DNA from: Blasia pusilla
Taxonomy: Eukaryota > Marchantiophyta > Marchantiopsida > Blasiales
Direction of reading: 5' to 3'
Length of the DNA: 64,000 nucleotides
Assembly (NCBI GenBank): GCA_050084515.1
Contig: CM114271.1
Location: 52,762,001 to 52,826,000 of the forward strand
In this document: positions 24,080 through 35,734 of the stretch, one piece after another
Layout of the letters: the number at the start of each line of letters is the position of its first letter
How positions within the stretch are numbered: the stretch's first letter is position 1
Notes under the pieces: generated by a model
Seen by the model: the letters and a program-made list of their open reading frames with translations, nothing else
The model's database searches: none
Told to the model about the DNA's origin: nothing
Position numbers and translations under genes: made by a program

Positions 24080-25332
24080 AGGAGGAAAACTCGCGAGCCT
24101 CATTCCATTTGTTCTCTCCTTTTATGCCTATGATACGCCCATTATCTATTCCCATCATGCTACTTCTGGGGAATATAGTATTCTACAGTCGGCTTGTGGC
24201 ACACGTCAAGTTGATCCCATGGGAGGCCCACTCTTTGCCATTGCCCATTTTCGTGCCCTTCGAGCATCATCGCAAGCATTTCCATCTTGTCTTTTCCCTT
24301 CTATTGCTGATGACACTCACATTTTAGGTCCTCCTTGTGAAGTGGTTCCTGCTTATACCCATTTCGTGGAGCAGCTCTCTTTCTTAAACCTTAAAGTCCA
24401 ACCTAGTAAATGTGGAGTATGGTCTCCTTCATGCCTTCCCTCAACATTCACCCCACCTACTCCTGATTTTCGCATTTACATAGGAGGGGTTAGAGTTCTT
24501 GGGGTCCCAATTGGCTTCATCGACTATGTCTCAAAGTTCTTGGATGAGGCCCTTTCGAAAGACGTGGAATGGCTTCATTTATTACCTCATCTTGGGGATC
24601 CCCAAGTGGCTTATGGGATTCTCTCCCAATGTTTTCTTCGACGTCCTTCCTACCTTCTTCGCACTTGTCCTCCCACTTCAAGCTTCTTACATCGGATGGC
24701 CTCTTTTGATGCTTCTATCTTGGCAACTTTTGGTCAACTTCTTGGCCCGAATACCTTTGAGGGAGAGGATGGTGTCTTTGCTTCACGACAAGCTATCTTG
24801 CCTATTTCTTTTGGAGGGGTGGGACTATCCTCCTGATCACATCTGCTCCCATGACCTTTTTGGGGAGTTGGGTGTTGGTAGCACCGATTATGGCTTCAAG
24901 GTTTCTCCAAGGAGATACACCTATCTTGATGGATCATATCGCCCATGTCGAGGAGGGGGACTTGTTATTTCAACAACAACTAAGATCTGCACGAGCTCTT
25001 CTTCCTCTTGCTACACAAGCAATTCTACCCCCTTTCAGTCAACTAATTACATAAGGGTTTGATCGACTTCAAGAGCATATCTCCGAGAATCTGCATCAAA
25101 TCAACTTTTCCAGCATTCTCTCAAAGGCATCCTCCGACGCTAATTGAGCTCGTCTACGTTCATGTGCGAGTACCCGAGCGGGGCCGTGGCTTACTGCAAA
25201 TCCTCTTATTTTTCCATTTCGTCTTCCTCGAAGTATATTCTCGACAACTTTGCGGTTACGGCTTGGACTTCCCCATCCTTCTCTCTTAGGTGTGCCGAAT
25301 TGTGTATGCAAGGATCCCATTGATGCCAAGGG
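24080..25332 (+). pseudogene. Reverse transcriptase of a non-LTR-like retroelement, 5' part
   Basis: Translated segments show, in order, a palm block IPFVLSFYAYDTP, the motif RQVDPMGGPLFAIAHF (the R-QGDP-PxLF block of non-LTR-type RTs), FPSIADDTHILGP (catalytic ADD in place of YADD), QPSKCGVWSP, then RVLGVPIG and thumb-like helices with DPQVAYGILSQCFLRRPSYLLRTCPP. The frame changes near 24,836 and again near 25,060, so this copy is dead. The N-terminus is missing or unrecognisable before about 24,080. Sequence resumes after the inserted chromovirus at 32,640. The RT would copy element RNA into DNA. The clade is uncertain. Confidence 0.75.
25328..25332 (+). repeat. Target-site duplication AAGGG (left)
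   Basis: Identical to 32,635-32,639; brackets the chromovirus exactly. Confidence 0.95.
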
Positions 25333-26325
25333 TGTCGCAACCCTCATGACCAAACAAGTGCCAAGTGGAACATCGGAACATTAGCGGGCTCACGCTAAGA
25401 TGGTTTGCGCGTTGGAGTTGTCTCAAAGAGGAGACAAGAGATGAGACGCGAGCGAGAAGTCGCGTTTCAGATGTGATGGTCGCGACTCGGAAACCTGGAC
25501 CAAACACGGAATGAGACTTGAAAGAAGTCGAGTCTAGGAAGTGGGTTGCCAAAGGAAAGATCCGGACTTGGAACGCCACTTGCGTTTGAGAGTTTCCGAC
25601 TGTATTTATGGCCATAACTTTTAGCTCCAAATGCGTTTGGAGCAAATAAGAGTGCGTTGGAAAGCTTATGGAGAGCCGGTTCAAACGCACCAAAGATCGC
25701 TGCAAACGCATAAGCAGCGGCCGAGATACCACCCAAAAACGACTGTAAGTGGAGTCGGGTTGAGGGCCACAATGAAGGGCCCGAACCTCTTTTCCCAAAG
25801 GAGAGGGGTTATTGGAGAACCCCTGAAGTACTAGTAAGGGGGAAGGTCTCCGAGAGTGCTTGGAACCCAAACCCCACTTTGGGCGCGTGAGGCGCTCAAG
25901 GGCATGGAACGGAACGCGAGTTTGGGCGTTGGGTTGGAAAACCTGCACCAAGTCCATTGAGGCGATTTTAGACATCCCTCTTGGATTTCACGCCGTGACT
26001 CAATTACTTGGGTCTCGGTTCGGAACTCACACGAGGACCGTTGAACAGTTGGGATCGCTAGGCGTGTAAGTGCCGTTTCAGATCCCTGGACTATCCAGAA
26101 GTCTGTTCCAAGTCTTGAAGGACTTGCCATGTGTTGGGAGCTAGGAACTAAGGAAGGTTGAGCTTGATGAGGCCGAGTTGAGGACTCGGTGGGTTGAACG
26201 CCGGTTGGCCAAACCCGACTAACGAGAGTGCGTGTTTGGGTGCAGATCGGCGATGAGTTCGTGACCTCTTGAACGACGCTTCCGCAACACTAAAGATTGA
26301 CGTTCAAGGAGAGTAGGGCGCGACA
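25333..26325 (+). repeat. 5' LTR of the chromovirus
   Basis: About 993 bp, TG...CA ends. It differs from the 3' copy mainly by single-base indels next to CG dinucleotides and a few transitions. Confidence 0.95.
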
Positions 26326-26327
26326 AG

Positions 26328-26338
26328 TGGTATCGAGC
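26328..26338 (+). promoter_or_regulatory. Primer-binding site (initiator tRNA-Met-like)
   Basis: TGGTATCGAGC, two bases after the LTR. It is the canonical TGGTATCAGAGC minus one A. Confidence 0.8.
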
Positions 26339-26473
26339 TTATCCTTGGTGAGCGAGAACTTGGGGTCGTGGGATCAGCGGACGCTTGGGAAATTTCAAGG
26401 TAGCGGCTAGACTCGGACGCTTTCGAGGAGGGACGCAAGAAACGAGGAGAAGATCTGAGTGAGTTGGCTTGGA

Positions 26474-27530
26474 GATGGCGATCGAGGGAGAACAACCCAA
26501 GAAGCGCCGAATCAAGCGACGTGAACCGAGAGAGGAACCAATGCCGGACCGTGAAGCTATAGAGGAGTCGGAGACTCAAGAGTGAACGCTGATCGTGAGG
26601 GCGCCCCAGTGGCGACTCCTTCCGGGGCAGTGGGCCCAAACTCGAGGGAAAGGACGGAGTCGAGCCAGACGTTGGACTTGTTGAAGGTGGTGGTGGAGCA
26701 GATGTCCCAGCAAAGCAAGCGGATTGCGGAGTTAGAGGCCACTTGAAACCCGAGTGCGGGCAAAAGCTCTGCAAGATTTAACTTGCCCACGCCATTTCGG
26801 AGTGGGCGCTCATGAAAGTGAAGGATTTCCTTACGGAATCGAGGCTGCATTTGAGGCGCATAAGGTCGCTGAAAGCGGGACAAGGTGACGGTAGCCGTTA
26901 CTTTCCTTAAGGATCATGCTCTGCAATGGTGGACCGCTCAATGAGAGGAATATCCGGGCGGTGAGTCACCTCGAGTTGGGAGGAGTTCAAGGAGTTGATT
27001 GGGGATCGGTTCACTCCGAGTACCAAGGGTTGCGTGACACGGTGGAATGCGCGTGCGGATGCGGCAGAGTGGTTCCTTAAGCGGCGTATGTGAGGAGTTT
27101 AGTGGAAACCGACTTCTAGTCCGAAGATGGATGAGCACGGAAGAAGGCTATCTTCATTAGTGGACTCAAGCCGAGCGCCGAGAAGGCCCTTTACCGAATG
27201 CCGGCGTTGCCAGAGAGACTGCGCGGACCTTACGAAGCTAGCGGGCGGATTGGGGACGATGAGGTCCAAACCGAAACCCTTCGAGTCAAAAGTTTTTTGA
27301 AGAAGTCGAAAAATAAGGGGCGTTCAAAGAGGAGGTGGAGTGGGGCCAACACGAACCAGGAGAGTCTTCGCCGGCGAAAAAACGAGTGGAACTTCATGCG
27401 AAGCGAAAGGAGGACAACACTCAAAGACGAGGAACGGCAAGGTCGTATGCTGCAAGCGTGGGCGAACCGGGTCACTGTCGAAGGGTGTTCAAACCGAAGG
27501 TTAGTAATGGGAGTATGATTGCGTTCTGCT
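26474..27530 (+). pseudogene. Chromovirus gag, frameshifted
   Basis: Starts with a Met-Ala-Ile-Glu-Gly-rich frame (about 26,475) followed by a highly charged stretch (KKRRIKRREPREEP). A later frame at 27,170-27,300 reads GLKPSAEKALYRMPALPERL, then a basic region. No clean CCHC knuckle survives, though GEPGHCRR near 27,460 may be its remnant. Multiple frame changes and in-frame stops. Gag would form the particle and bind RNA. Confidence 0.6.
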
Positions 27531-27539
27531 AAGCATCAT

Positions 27540-28185
27540 TGTGGCGATATGGAGACGTCCCTTCAAGTCACCAAGAGGGCGCACAATTTGGTGTACCTAA
27601 GATCCAAGATTGTTGATCGCGATGTGTTGTTGCTCGTGGATACAGTGTAAGCGACTCCTTCCTAAGCCCGAGAATCGTGAAGGAAGCGGCCTGTCTACCT
27701 CTAAGGCGGGACGAGCCCATTCGAGTGGGATTTGCAGGAGGCAAGTCTCATCGGACTTCTGATTTGGTCTTGGGTTTGTGAAGAGGGATGCGGGGTATTC
27801 GAGTTGAAGGAGAATTTCTTTGTATGCGAAATGGACGGCATTGACGGAGTTTTGGGGAATACATTCCTAGATGCGTATGAGGTGGAGTTAAGACGCCGAC
27901 CATTGAGGTTGAGCGTCTTGCTAAAAGGCAAACGGATTCAGTGCGGTTGGTCCGTGAGGTTCAGCGAAGATGGAGTTGGTGAACTCGATCACAAGGAGGA
28001 GCATGACGAGTTGGAGGATGGATTTCTCTCGCTTGATGAGACAAGTGGAGGAGGCTACAAGCGATATCTGCAGAGATCAGACGCGCCTCAAGGGGAATCG
28101 AGAACCACTCCAGAAGTGGTCCAGGAGTTTGGGGATGTCTTGACAAATGAGCTTCCGACTGAATTGCGGCGCATAGAGCCGTAGA
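27540..28185 (+). pseudogene. Chromovirus protease and spacer
   Basis: The region before RT includes VCEMDGIDGVLGNTFLDAYEVEL, typical of the C-terminal half of Ty3/gypsy aspartic proteases, and the following PEVVQEFGDVLTNELPTELR segment that precedes RT in plant gypsy elements. The catalytic DSG/DTG motif is not readable in frame near 27,630-27,700, where indels accumulate. Confidence 0.65.
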
Positions 28186-28189
28186 TCAT

Positions 28190-29420
28190 AAGATAGAGAT
28201 CATACCCGGTTCCCAACCGCCTTCAAAAGCACCATATAGGTTGAATCGGGAGGAACTTCTTGAGTTGAAAAGCGATTAAGTGAGCTCTTGGAAAAGGGTT
28301 ACATTCGGACTAGCAAGTCACCTTATGGAGCACCTGTTCTCTTTGTAAAGAAGAAGGATGGAAAGATGAGGTGTGTGTTGTTGATTACCGTGCAATTGAA
28401 CAAAGTGACGGTTCGGAACAATTATCCTCTTCCAAGGATAGATGATCTCTTTGATAGGTGGCGGGCGCGAGATATTTCAATAGGATTGACTTGAAGTCGA
28501 GGATATTACAGATTCGGATTGCCGAGGCGGATGTGAGAAAGCTGCGTGCGGGGCGAGATCTGGTTCCTTTGAGTTTGTAGTGATGCCTTTCGGTCTATGT
28601 AACGCGCCTCCAGCGTTCACCACATTGATGAACTCCATTTTCACAAGGAAATGGATGAGTATGTTATCATCTATATCGATGATATACTTATCTATTCAAG
28701 TCACTAGAGGAGCACGTTCGACATGTGAGAGCGGTCTTGTCTAAGCTAAGGGCAAATCAATTTGTATGCGAATGTAGAGAAGAGCAAATTTGGTTTGAGT
28801 AAGATCAAATTCTTGGGTCACGTGGTCGGTCTGGATGGCGTCGTCGGACATGGAAAAGGTAAAAGCGATTTCAGTGGGAACCCCATCCCTTTGTAAAGGG
28901 GATGAGGAGGTTCATAGGTGCGGTGCAATTTTACCGTACTTATGTAAAAACTTTTCGGGAATTGTGAGACCTCTCACGGATTGGACGGCAAAGTTTGCCA
29001 ACACGACTTGGACCAGGAAGTTAATGAGGCATTCAACCGAGTGAAGCGATTCTATCGTAGGAACCGGTGTTAAAAGCTGCCGGAGTTTGACAACCGTTCG
29101 AAGTGCATACCGATGCTAGTGATTTTGTGGTTGCGAGGAACGTTGGTGCAAGAAGGAGACCGGTGGCATATGAGAGCAAGAAGCTTAGCGATCTTGAAAG
29201 GAGATGGCCTACTCACGAGAAAGAGTTGTTCGCGGTGGTACATTGCTTGAGGAAGTGGCGGCATTATCTAGGGCTCCACAGGACTCGAGTATTCACCGAT
29301 AATATATCACTCAAGTATTTTGAGACCAGGATCGAGTGACACGAAACAAGCTGCGGTGGCATGATACCTTGGCGCCGATGGATGTAGAGTTGATCCACAA
29401 GCCAGGTAAAGATAATGTGA
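28190..29420 (+). pseudogene. Chromovirus reverse transcriptase and RNase H
   Basis: [50 protein letters not shown] and the catalytic YIIYIDDIL-type motif (YIDD at about 28,670-28,682) are all present but spread over three frames. They are followed by KIKFLGHVVG, the connection domain, and an RNase H segment HTDASDFV...KKLSDLERRWPTHEKELFAVVHCLRKWRHYL (29,103-29,300). The RT polymerises and RNase H removes template RNA. Several one-base indels and one stop after TRIE abolish a continuous product. Confidence 0.85.
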
Positions 29421-29669
29421 TTCCGGATCGTTAAGTCGCAAGGAGGAACACATGCCATCGACAACACTGAGTCTTGAGAGCAATGTTCCCTAAGGAAACA
29501 GATCTGGAGAGAAGGATTCGTGAAGGATATATGAAGGATGCTCAAGCAGGGGAATACGAGGAAGTTGAAGCGGGGGTGAGAAGGTGGCCAACATAAGTTT
29601 GAGGCACGGTTTACTAAGGTTCAAATAGAGTAGGATCTATGTAGGGCAAGGCAGAATGCGAACCAAGGT

Positions 29670-30625
29670 GTTAGCGGAATGTCATGACGGGCCCTTGGCA
29701 GGACATAAAGGAGAGAAATCACGCTAGTTGTTTCGTCGAAGCGGTTCTTTTGGCCCAACATGAAGGAGGATGTTGCTCAATATGTGAAGACTGTGTGACG
29801 CCAAGCAAATAGAGTCTCTTATGATAAGAAACAGGGCTTTCTTTGCATCCCTTGCCGATCCCGAAGGACCCTTGCAAAGTGTGAGTATGGATTTCATCAC
29901 GAGTCTTCCGAATCTGGGGATACAACGCTATACTTGTGATTGTTAATCGGTTTAGCAAGTTGGCGAGATTCGTGCCGACGGTGGATTCGAACGGCGATAT
30001 CTGACGGCGCAACTATTCCTCGATAGCTGGTGGCGTGCTCATGGTTTGCCGAGGAGCATTGTTTTGATCGGGATCAAAGTTTACGATTGCTTTCGGAAGC
30101 ACTTGTTCGAAGGTTTAAGACCAAGCTGAGTTTTGACGGCTTTCCACCCAGACGGATGGATGGATGAAAAGGTAAACTCTATCGTGAATCGGTGACTTGA
30201 GGAATTATGTCGAGTCTTTGATCAACGCGATTGGGTCAAGTGGTCGAGCATGGCGGAATCTTTGCTACAACTCGACCAAGCGTCGCAAGAGGAGAATCTC
30301 CTTTCTCTGGAAAATGGACGAGAGCCGAAGGGCCTCTTGATCTAGCCCTTCGAAGGGTACTACATTGGCACGAACACGACAAGTTTACGGTAGAAAGTTT
30401 GTTGGTAGAGATCGAGAACGAGAAGTGAGCGCGAGGCTAAGTCTTGCAAAGGCTTAAATGAGGTACGTGAAGCATGCTAACAAGAGTCGGCGCCAATCAC
30501 GATTCAAGTCGGAGAACAAGTATGGTTGAGTGTGAAGAATCTCACTCTTCCGAAAGAGTTGTCTCTGGTATGCCTCCGCCAAGTATCTTTGGACCGTATG
30601 TGATTGTGGCAAACCCGTTTGAGGA
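29670..30625 (+). pseudogene. Chromovirus integrase core
   Basis: Zinc-binding HHCC remnants (ECHDGPLAGHKGEK..., then a Cys pair near 29,790) and the first catalytic Asp in SMDFITSLP (about 29,889) are readable. AQLFLDSWWRAHGLPRSIV and a TAFHP...(Q)TDG-like stretch (about 30,137) precede the glutamate region, which is damaged. Frames shift repeatedly. Confidence 0.7.
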
Positions 30626-30634
30626 TGTATATCG

Positions 30635-30946
30635 TTGATCTTGCCGGACGAGTTCAAGATTCACCCGACCTTTCATGTGTCATTATTGAAGAAATACCTT
30701 CAAGATAATGGACGTTTCGAGCGGAGACAGGTGGTGAGACCGCACCCGGTCATCGTAAATGAGGAGCCGGAGTTCGAGGTCGAGACCATCTTATGTTCGA
30801 GGCGTCGGGCCAACAAGTATGAATACTTGGTAAAATGGAAGGGCTACCATGTGAAGGAGGCGACTTGGATTGCGGAGGCGGATTTGGAACACGCGCAAGA
30901 GTTGTTGTGTGACTTCAAGCGAACACAAGCGAAGCACATACGTTAG
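30635..30946 (+). pseudogene. Integrase C-terminus with chromodomain
   Basis: One uninterrupted frame of about 103 codons. The GPY/F-distal HPTFHVSLLKKY motif is followed by a chromodomain with the core EFEVETIL...YLVKWKGYHVKEATWIAEADL. Such chromodomains steer chromovirus integration by binding modified chromatin. This identifies the element as a chromovirus. It is the best preserved part of the polyprotein. Confidence 0.92.
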
Positions 30947-31637
30947 TATGAGGAGAAGCTAGAGACATGACTTGTAATCACTGGAATCTTGGGCCGAAGG
31001 CCGTTGTAACTAGAATATGCTAGTGTTGCAATAAAGGAGTGTATGGATTTGGAGATTCGATACCAGTGTTGATTGCAATTTGTATGTGGTAGTGCATGGC
31101 TATGAGTCGTTCATCATAGACTTAGAATGTACGACAAGAGGACAGACAAGGAGTATTTGAGATGAGAGCTCGTATGTGGATAAGCACCTAGAACAGGACC
31201 TTGTGTTGGATTACACTCGGGCTCGCCCTAGCGTCGGCGGGGCAGATGAAGTCTGTCTTGGGGCTTGGGGTGATCTTACTTGTGGCCACATAAGTAAACT
31301 TAGTGACGCGCCTAAGTCGAATACGAGAGCGACCCAATAGTGGTACGATTTGTGGACTAGGTAAACAGGAGTGATGTTTACAATAATGAGTCGAAAGAGT
31401 CTAAGGTTGCACACTTAGTTAGCTTATTTGATAGGTTAGTTCCTTGGAACTAGTCCAGGCTTATTGAAGATGAGAGGCTAATAATTCTAAGTGGGGCAAA
31501 GCGACAACTAAAGACTAAGAGGAATTGCGGGTTAGCCACCAGAACGCAATTCAATGTCAAGGGGTAGGCTGCCCAGGAGACTTGACATAATAAAGGTTTG
31601 CGTTGATGAGGGCATCAACCTCTAAAAGAGGGGTGAG
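30947..31637 (+). other. Chromovirus 3' untranslated region and polypurine tract
   Basis: Non-coding; ends in AAAAGAGGGGTGAG (31,624-31,637), the plus-strand priming tract, directly before the 3' LTR. Confidence 0.8.
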
Positions 31638-32634
31638 TGTCGCGACCCTCATGACCAAACAAGTGCCAAGCGGAACATCGGAACATTAGCGGGCTCACGC
31701 TAAGATGGTTTCTTGCGTTGGAGTTGTCTCAAAGAGGAGACAAGAGATGAGACGCGGCGAGAAGTCGCGTTTCAGATGTGATGGTCGCGACTTCGGAAAC
31801 CTGGACCAAACGCGAATGAGACTTGAAAGAAGTCGAGTCTAGGAAGTGGGTTGCCAAAGGAAAGATCCGGACTTGGAACGCCACTTGCGTTTGAGAGTTT
31901 CCGACTGTATTTATGGCCATAACTTTTAGCTCCAAATGCGTTTGGAGCAAATAAGAGTGCGTTGGAAAGCTTATGGAGAGCCGGTTCAAACGCACCAAAG
32001 ATCGCTGCAAACGCATAAGCAGCGGCCGAGATACCACCCGAAAACGATTGTAAGTGGAGTCGGGTTGAGGGCCACAATGAAGGGCCCGAACCTCTTTTCC
32101 CAAAGGGGAGGGGTTATTGGAGAACCCCTGAAGTACTAGTAAGGGGAAGGTCTCGAGAGTGCTTGGAACCCAAACCCCACTTTGGGCGCCATGGGCGGCT
32201 CAAGGGCATGGAACGAACGCGAGTTTGGGCGTTGGGTTGGAAAACCTGCACCAAGTCCATTGAGGCGATTTTAGACATCCCTCTTGGATTTCACGCCGTG
32301 ACTCAATTACTTGGGTCTCGGTTCGGAACTCACACGAGGACCGTTGAACAGTTGGGATCGCTAGGCGTGTAAGTGCCGTTTCAGATCCCTGGACTATCCA
32401 GGAAGTCTGTTCCAAGTCTTGAAGGACTTGCCATGTGTTGGGAGCTAGGAACTAAGGAAGGTTGAGCTTGATGAGACGCCGAGTTGAGGACTCGGTGGGT
32501 TGGAACGCCGGTTGGCCAAACCCGACTAACGAGAGTGCGTGTTTGGGTGCAGATCGGCGATGAGTTCGTGACCTACTGAACGCACGCTTCCGCAACACTA
32601 AAGATTGACGTTCAAGGAGAGTAGGGGCGCGACA
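31638..32634 (+). repeat. 3' LTR of the chromovirus
   Basis: About 997 bp, TGTCGC...GCGACA, nearly identical to the 5' LTR. Confidence 0.95.
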
Positions 32635-32639
32635 AAGGG
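32635..32639 (+). repeat. Target-site duplication AAGGG (right)
   Basis: Exact copy of 25,328-25,332. Confidence 0.95.
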
Positions 32640-33236
32640 TATCCATATTCTCCGATGTGCACATGGTGGAGAACGAACGGCCATACATGATGTCATTAGA
32701 GAGGCAGTAGCATCGGTGGCTCGTATGGCAGGATACACCGTTGGGCAAGAGCAACTCCATGTCCTACCTTCAACCACACAAGCAACCTCTCGTCAAAGAG
32801 TGGATCTTGTTATGTCTTGAGGTGGATTCCGGACACTAGGTGATGTGGTGGTTGCTGATCCAACACGTTTTGACTTGGTGTGTAGAGTCGCACATACCAA
32901 AGGTTTGGCGGCCAAAGCTGCAGCAAGAATCAAGGAGTTAAGTTATGCTGTGAGACATGCGACTGACGAATTTATTCCGTTTGCAGTGGAAGTATTCGGT
33001 CATTTACATGTGTCTTTTGATACTTTCCTGAAAACATGTGCTCACCACTCCCTCGAGAATCATCACCTTGCCCCTTCCCTTAGTCCTTCTCTCTCGGTTG
33101 TTACTACTTATTTTAGGCAATGCATCTCAGTGGCCTTACAACGTGCACAAGCCTTGGCATTAATACGTCGTGCGGAGGTGGTGGGAGGTCGCTCGCCTCG
33201 TCGTCCATTCACGTCTGACCAACCACTCGTGTTCTA
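32640..33236 (+). pseudogene. C-terminal nuclease-like part of the interrupted RT element
   Basis: Joined to 25,332, the frame reads straight through (...CKDPIDAKG then IHILRCAHGGERTAIHD), giving a Cys/His cluster. Next come RQRVDLVMS, LGDVVVADPTRFDLVCRVA and FIPFAVEVFGHLHVSFDTFLKTCA, a D-...-E/K pattern reminiscent of PD-(D/E)XK (restriction-like) endonucleases, which nick targets for some non-LTR elements. A TGA at about 32,818 splits the frame; the final stop is at 33,234-33,236. Nuclease assignment is inference from motif layout. Alternatively it is a structural C-terminal domain. Confidence 0.65.
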
Positions 33237-33600
33237 GTCAGATTTGTTTCAGGAAATCAATCGTGTTGCTTGTTGAGCGGGTGTTTACGTGGGCTTGTTG
33301 TCATTTTCTTTTTGCATTCTTTTATGCATTTTTTTACTCCTCTTTTGAGTTCTTATTACCTTTCTTTGTCCTCTTTTGAGGTTTATTTTATAATAAAGTG
33401 GATTCACATATTCTTAAAACCTACTTGACAAATGGATTGTCTTTAGCTACGGTTCTCTAATATTGTAAACAACGCTCTCCGTCGTTTTGCAACGTGCCCA
33501 ATCAACGCCACTTCTAGAGGCCCCCCTTAGGTGTGACATGTATTTTTTTGGACGTCGGTGAGGTTAGTGTATAAAATTCCCCTTTTTCCTTACTCCGGCC
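33237..33600 (+). other. 3' UTR-like tail of the RT element
   Basis: T-rich sequence with a repeated CTCTTTTGAG and an AATAAA at about 33,391; no coding signal. Confidence 0.4.
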
Positions 33601-35085
33601 GCTGGCCGGATGTGCCCCGGGTCTTCCTCACTATTGGAATCCATAGTTGTATTCAAATGGCTTGGCTTTCCCTTTTTACTTTTATTCAGATTTTTTTCCC
33701 TCTAAGCCTACTATAAATAAGTACAAACAATCCTCCGGGTTTTTCTCGCTTTGTCTGCCGTCCTACAGCTTGCATCGGGCCGGGAATCTTAAAGAATGCG
33801 GTCCCAAAAACGGGAGCGTGGGGTACATCCCTCCTGAAGGAGAATCCGTTCACCGCGGACATCCTCCTCCCTCCGACCCGATACGAGCGATATTCCAGAG
33901 TCGTGGTTTTTGCTTTTGGATCTACGATTGAAAAGCAACTCGCCGGCACTGTGACGAGCTTCTGTCAGCTAACAGCAATTGCGTAATCTGATGGGGAAAC
34001 AAGACACGGACCTGTTGGGAAAGAGAAGAGCGAGATCACGAAATACTATAGCGGCCACAACTGTGAGGTCATGAGTTTCGCAGTTTGCGCCTTGTTTTTC
34101 GTTACTTTGCCTTGAAGTAAAGCTCGTTTTCCAAGATCTCATTTCAAATCTTGAATACCACTGCGCAGCAGAAGAACATACGATGGAGAATAGTACACTA
34201 CTAGATTTGAGCTTACGTACCCCGCGAGTCCTCCTCCAATCACTCGTCTCTTTCAGAGCGGTGGACCCTACAAACCCTTTATTCTCTCGCACAGTACCTC
34301 AGCAATCGAGCCATACACCCGAACTTCCAAAGACCTCACGAATTGAAAGAACAATAATTATCAGCAACTACCACCGCCCCTACCGGTAAGACGAAACCGG
34401 TCCTAAATGATGACGTTGACAAACTGACAGCGTCTTTTACGGTAAGGTCCCACGGCATCGATACCGTCCTGGGCTAGCCGCAGATTATTTTCAGACATTT
34501 TCCCGCTATTATAATCCCGTAGACTCACGACGGTCGGATGTGGATAGACTCTTGAAATGCATGCACCAGATGTTTCCAAACCCCTGCCGGGTATTGGATG
34601 CCGGGACTAGCGTGAGGATTCTCGCCGGCCCAGGCGTCTCGTCATTGCGAGACCGCGAATTTACCGTCCACGTTTTCTCGTCACGAAAGGCCAATAGGCC
34701 CAATACCACCACAGGGAATTTTCTCCACGGGGAAAAGTCTAAAACAGGTCGTCCCTGTCAGTTCTACGGGGTCTAAATTACCTTCACCACGTTGCGACCC
34801 GCGATTCCTCCAGACATCTCGGCTTGTTCAAAGAGAATCAAAGTTCCAACCCGTCATGAAATGGTTCGCAGCCATTTTTGCTCATAATCGCTCCACTAAT
34901 CGTGCCTGTAAGAGTCCTTGTCGGAATACCTTCACCGGTAAATCTGGCACACGCTCTGCGTCTGCCTGAAATCTATGACCGGTCTCCTTGGACTCTGTGT
35001 TACACGTGCTCGATCATGATCGTCTCACGCTCATCCGCAGCACGACTTGTTGTTCGAGAATTTCCTCTTCGAATATGCCCAGACG

Positions 35086-35116
35086 AACCGAACCGAACCG
35101 AACCGAAACGGAACGA
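35086..35116. repeat. Short (CGAAC)n/(CGAAA)n tandem repeat
   Basis: Five-base units GAACC/GAAAC repeated about six times. Confidence 0.85.
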
Positions 35117-35648
35117 AATGAATCCCCGTGACGGCATTCTTCTCCTCCAACGCCGACTCGGTTTCTTTTTCATCCCATCACTGAAGCGACAACGGACCGG
35201 TGTTCTAAACCAGCTTTTCTCCGGTGTTTTATTTATTCATTCGAATTTCAACTTATGTACAGTCAGTCAGCCATTCGTAAGAGTCCGCGGTCACCTTGAG
35301 GTGGAAACGGATCACAAGACCGATGGATCGCTTTAGGTCCTGTGCTTAGTGCTGCTACTTCCGTAGCATCTATTGAGATGAAATGAACTTCTAATTTTGG
35401 CACTGCTTCAATACATCCCTCTTCCTTGATCCATGGTGTTGGACAGTTGGACTTCTAGTCGAACATACTTCCTAGTATTTTTTAAATGCTTTCCTTCATT
35501 TTCTGCTCGCATGAGACAGGGCCGACAATTCAACGAGTTTATCAATAAAAGCCTCCTTTCATTTAATACAATAATTTAAAATTTCGAAGACTAGAATCTT
35601 ACAACGCCACATAGGATGCTTCGGGTGGCGTTGGAAAACTAAGATGGT

Positions 35649-35734
35649 ATGGATTTTTAATCCCTACAATAATAGACATGGATTTTTAATCCCTACAATT
35701 ATCTCTTTTTTCAAGATTGAAAAAAGAGATAATT
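35649..35734. repeat. 22-bp direct duplication followed by an 18-bp perfect hairpin
   Basis: ATGGATTTTTAATCCCTACA occurs at 35,649 and 35,678 (29-bp spacing). Immediately after, arms 35,697-35,714 and 35,717-35,734 are exact reverse complements with a two-base GA centre. Confidence 0.9.

Larger units (their letters stand above)
25333..32634 (+). mobile_element. Ty3/gypsy chromovirus, full length with both LTRs
   Basis: A complete 7.3-kb LTR retrotransposon. LTRs at 25,333-26,325 and 31,638-32,634 start TGTCGC and end GCGACA. It has an AAGGG target duplication, a primer-binding site at 26,328, a purine tract before the 3' LTR and the order gag-protease-RT-RNase H-integrase-chromodomain. The LTRs are almost identical, pointing to recent insertion, yet the coding region is broken by many one- or two-base indels. 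It interrupts an unrelated RT gene, whose reading frame is restored when the element and one AAGGG are removed. Confidence 0.97.

Noticed and set aside
24080-25332. RT as a group II intron or retron enzyme
   Set aside because: No maturase domain or ribozyme structure nearby, and the thumb and C-terminal regions match eukaryotic non-LTR-like layout better.
34878-35336. 152-codon frame as a coding gene
   Set aside because: No recognisable domain, low-complexity Arg/Asn repeat from the CGAAC microsatellite, and no supporting exon structure.
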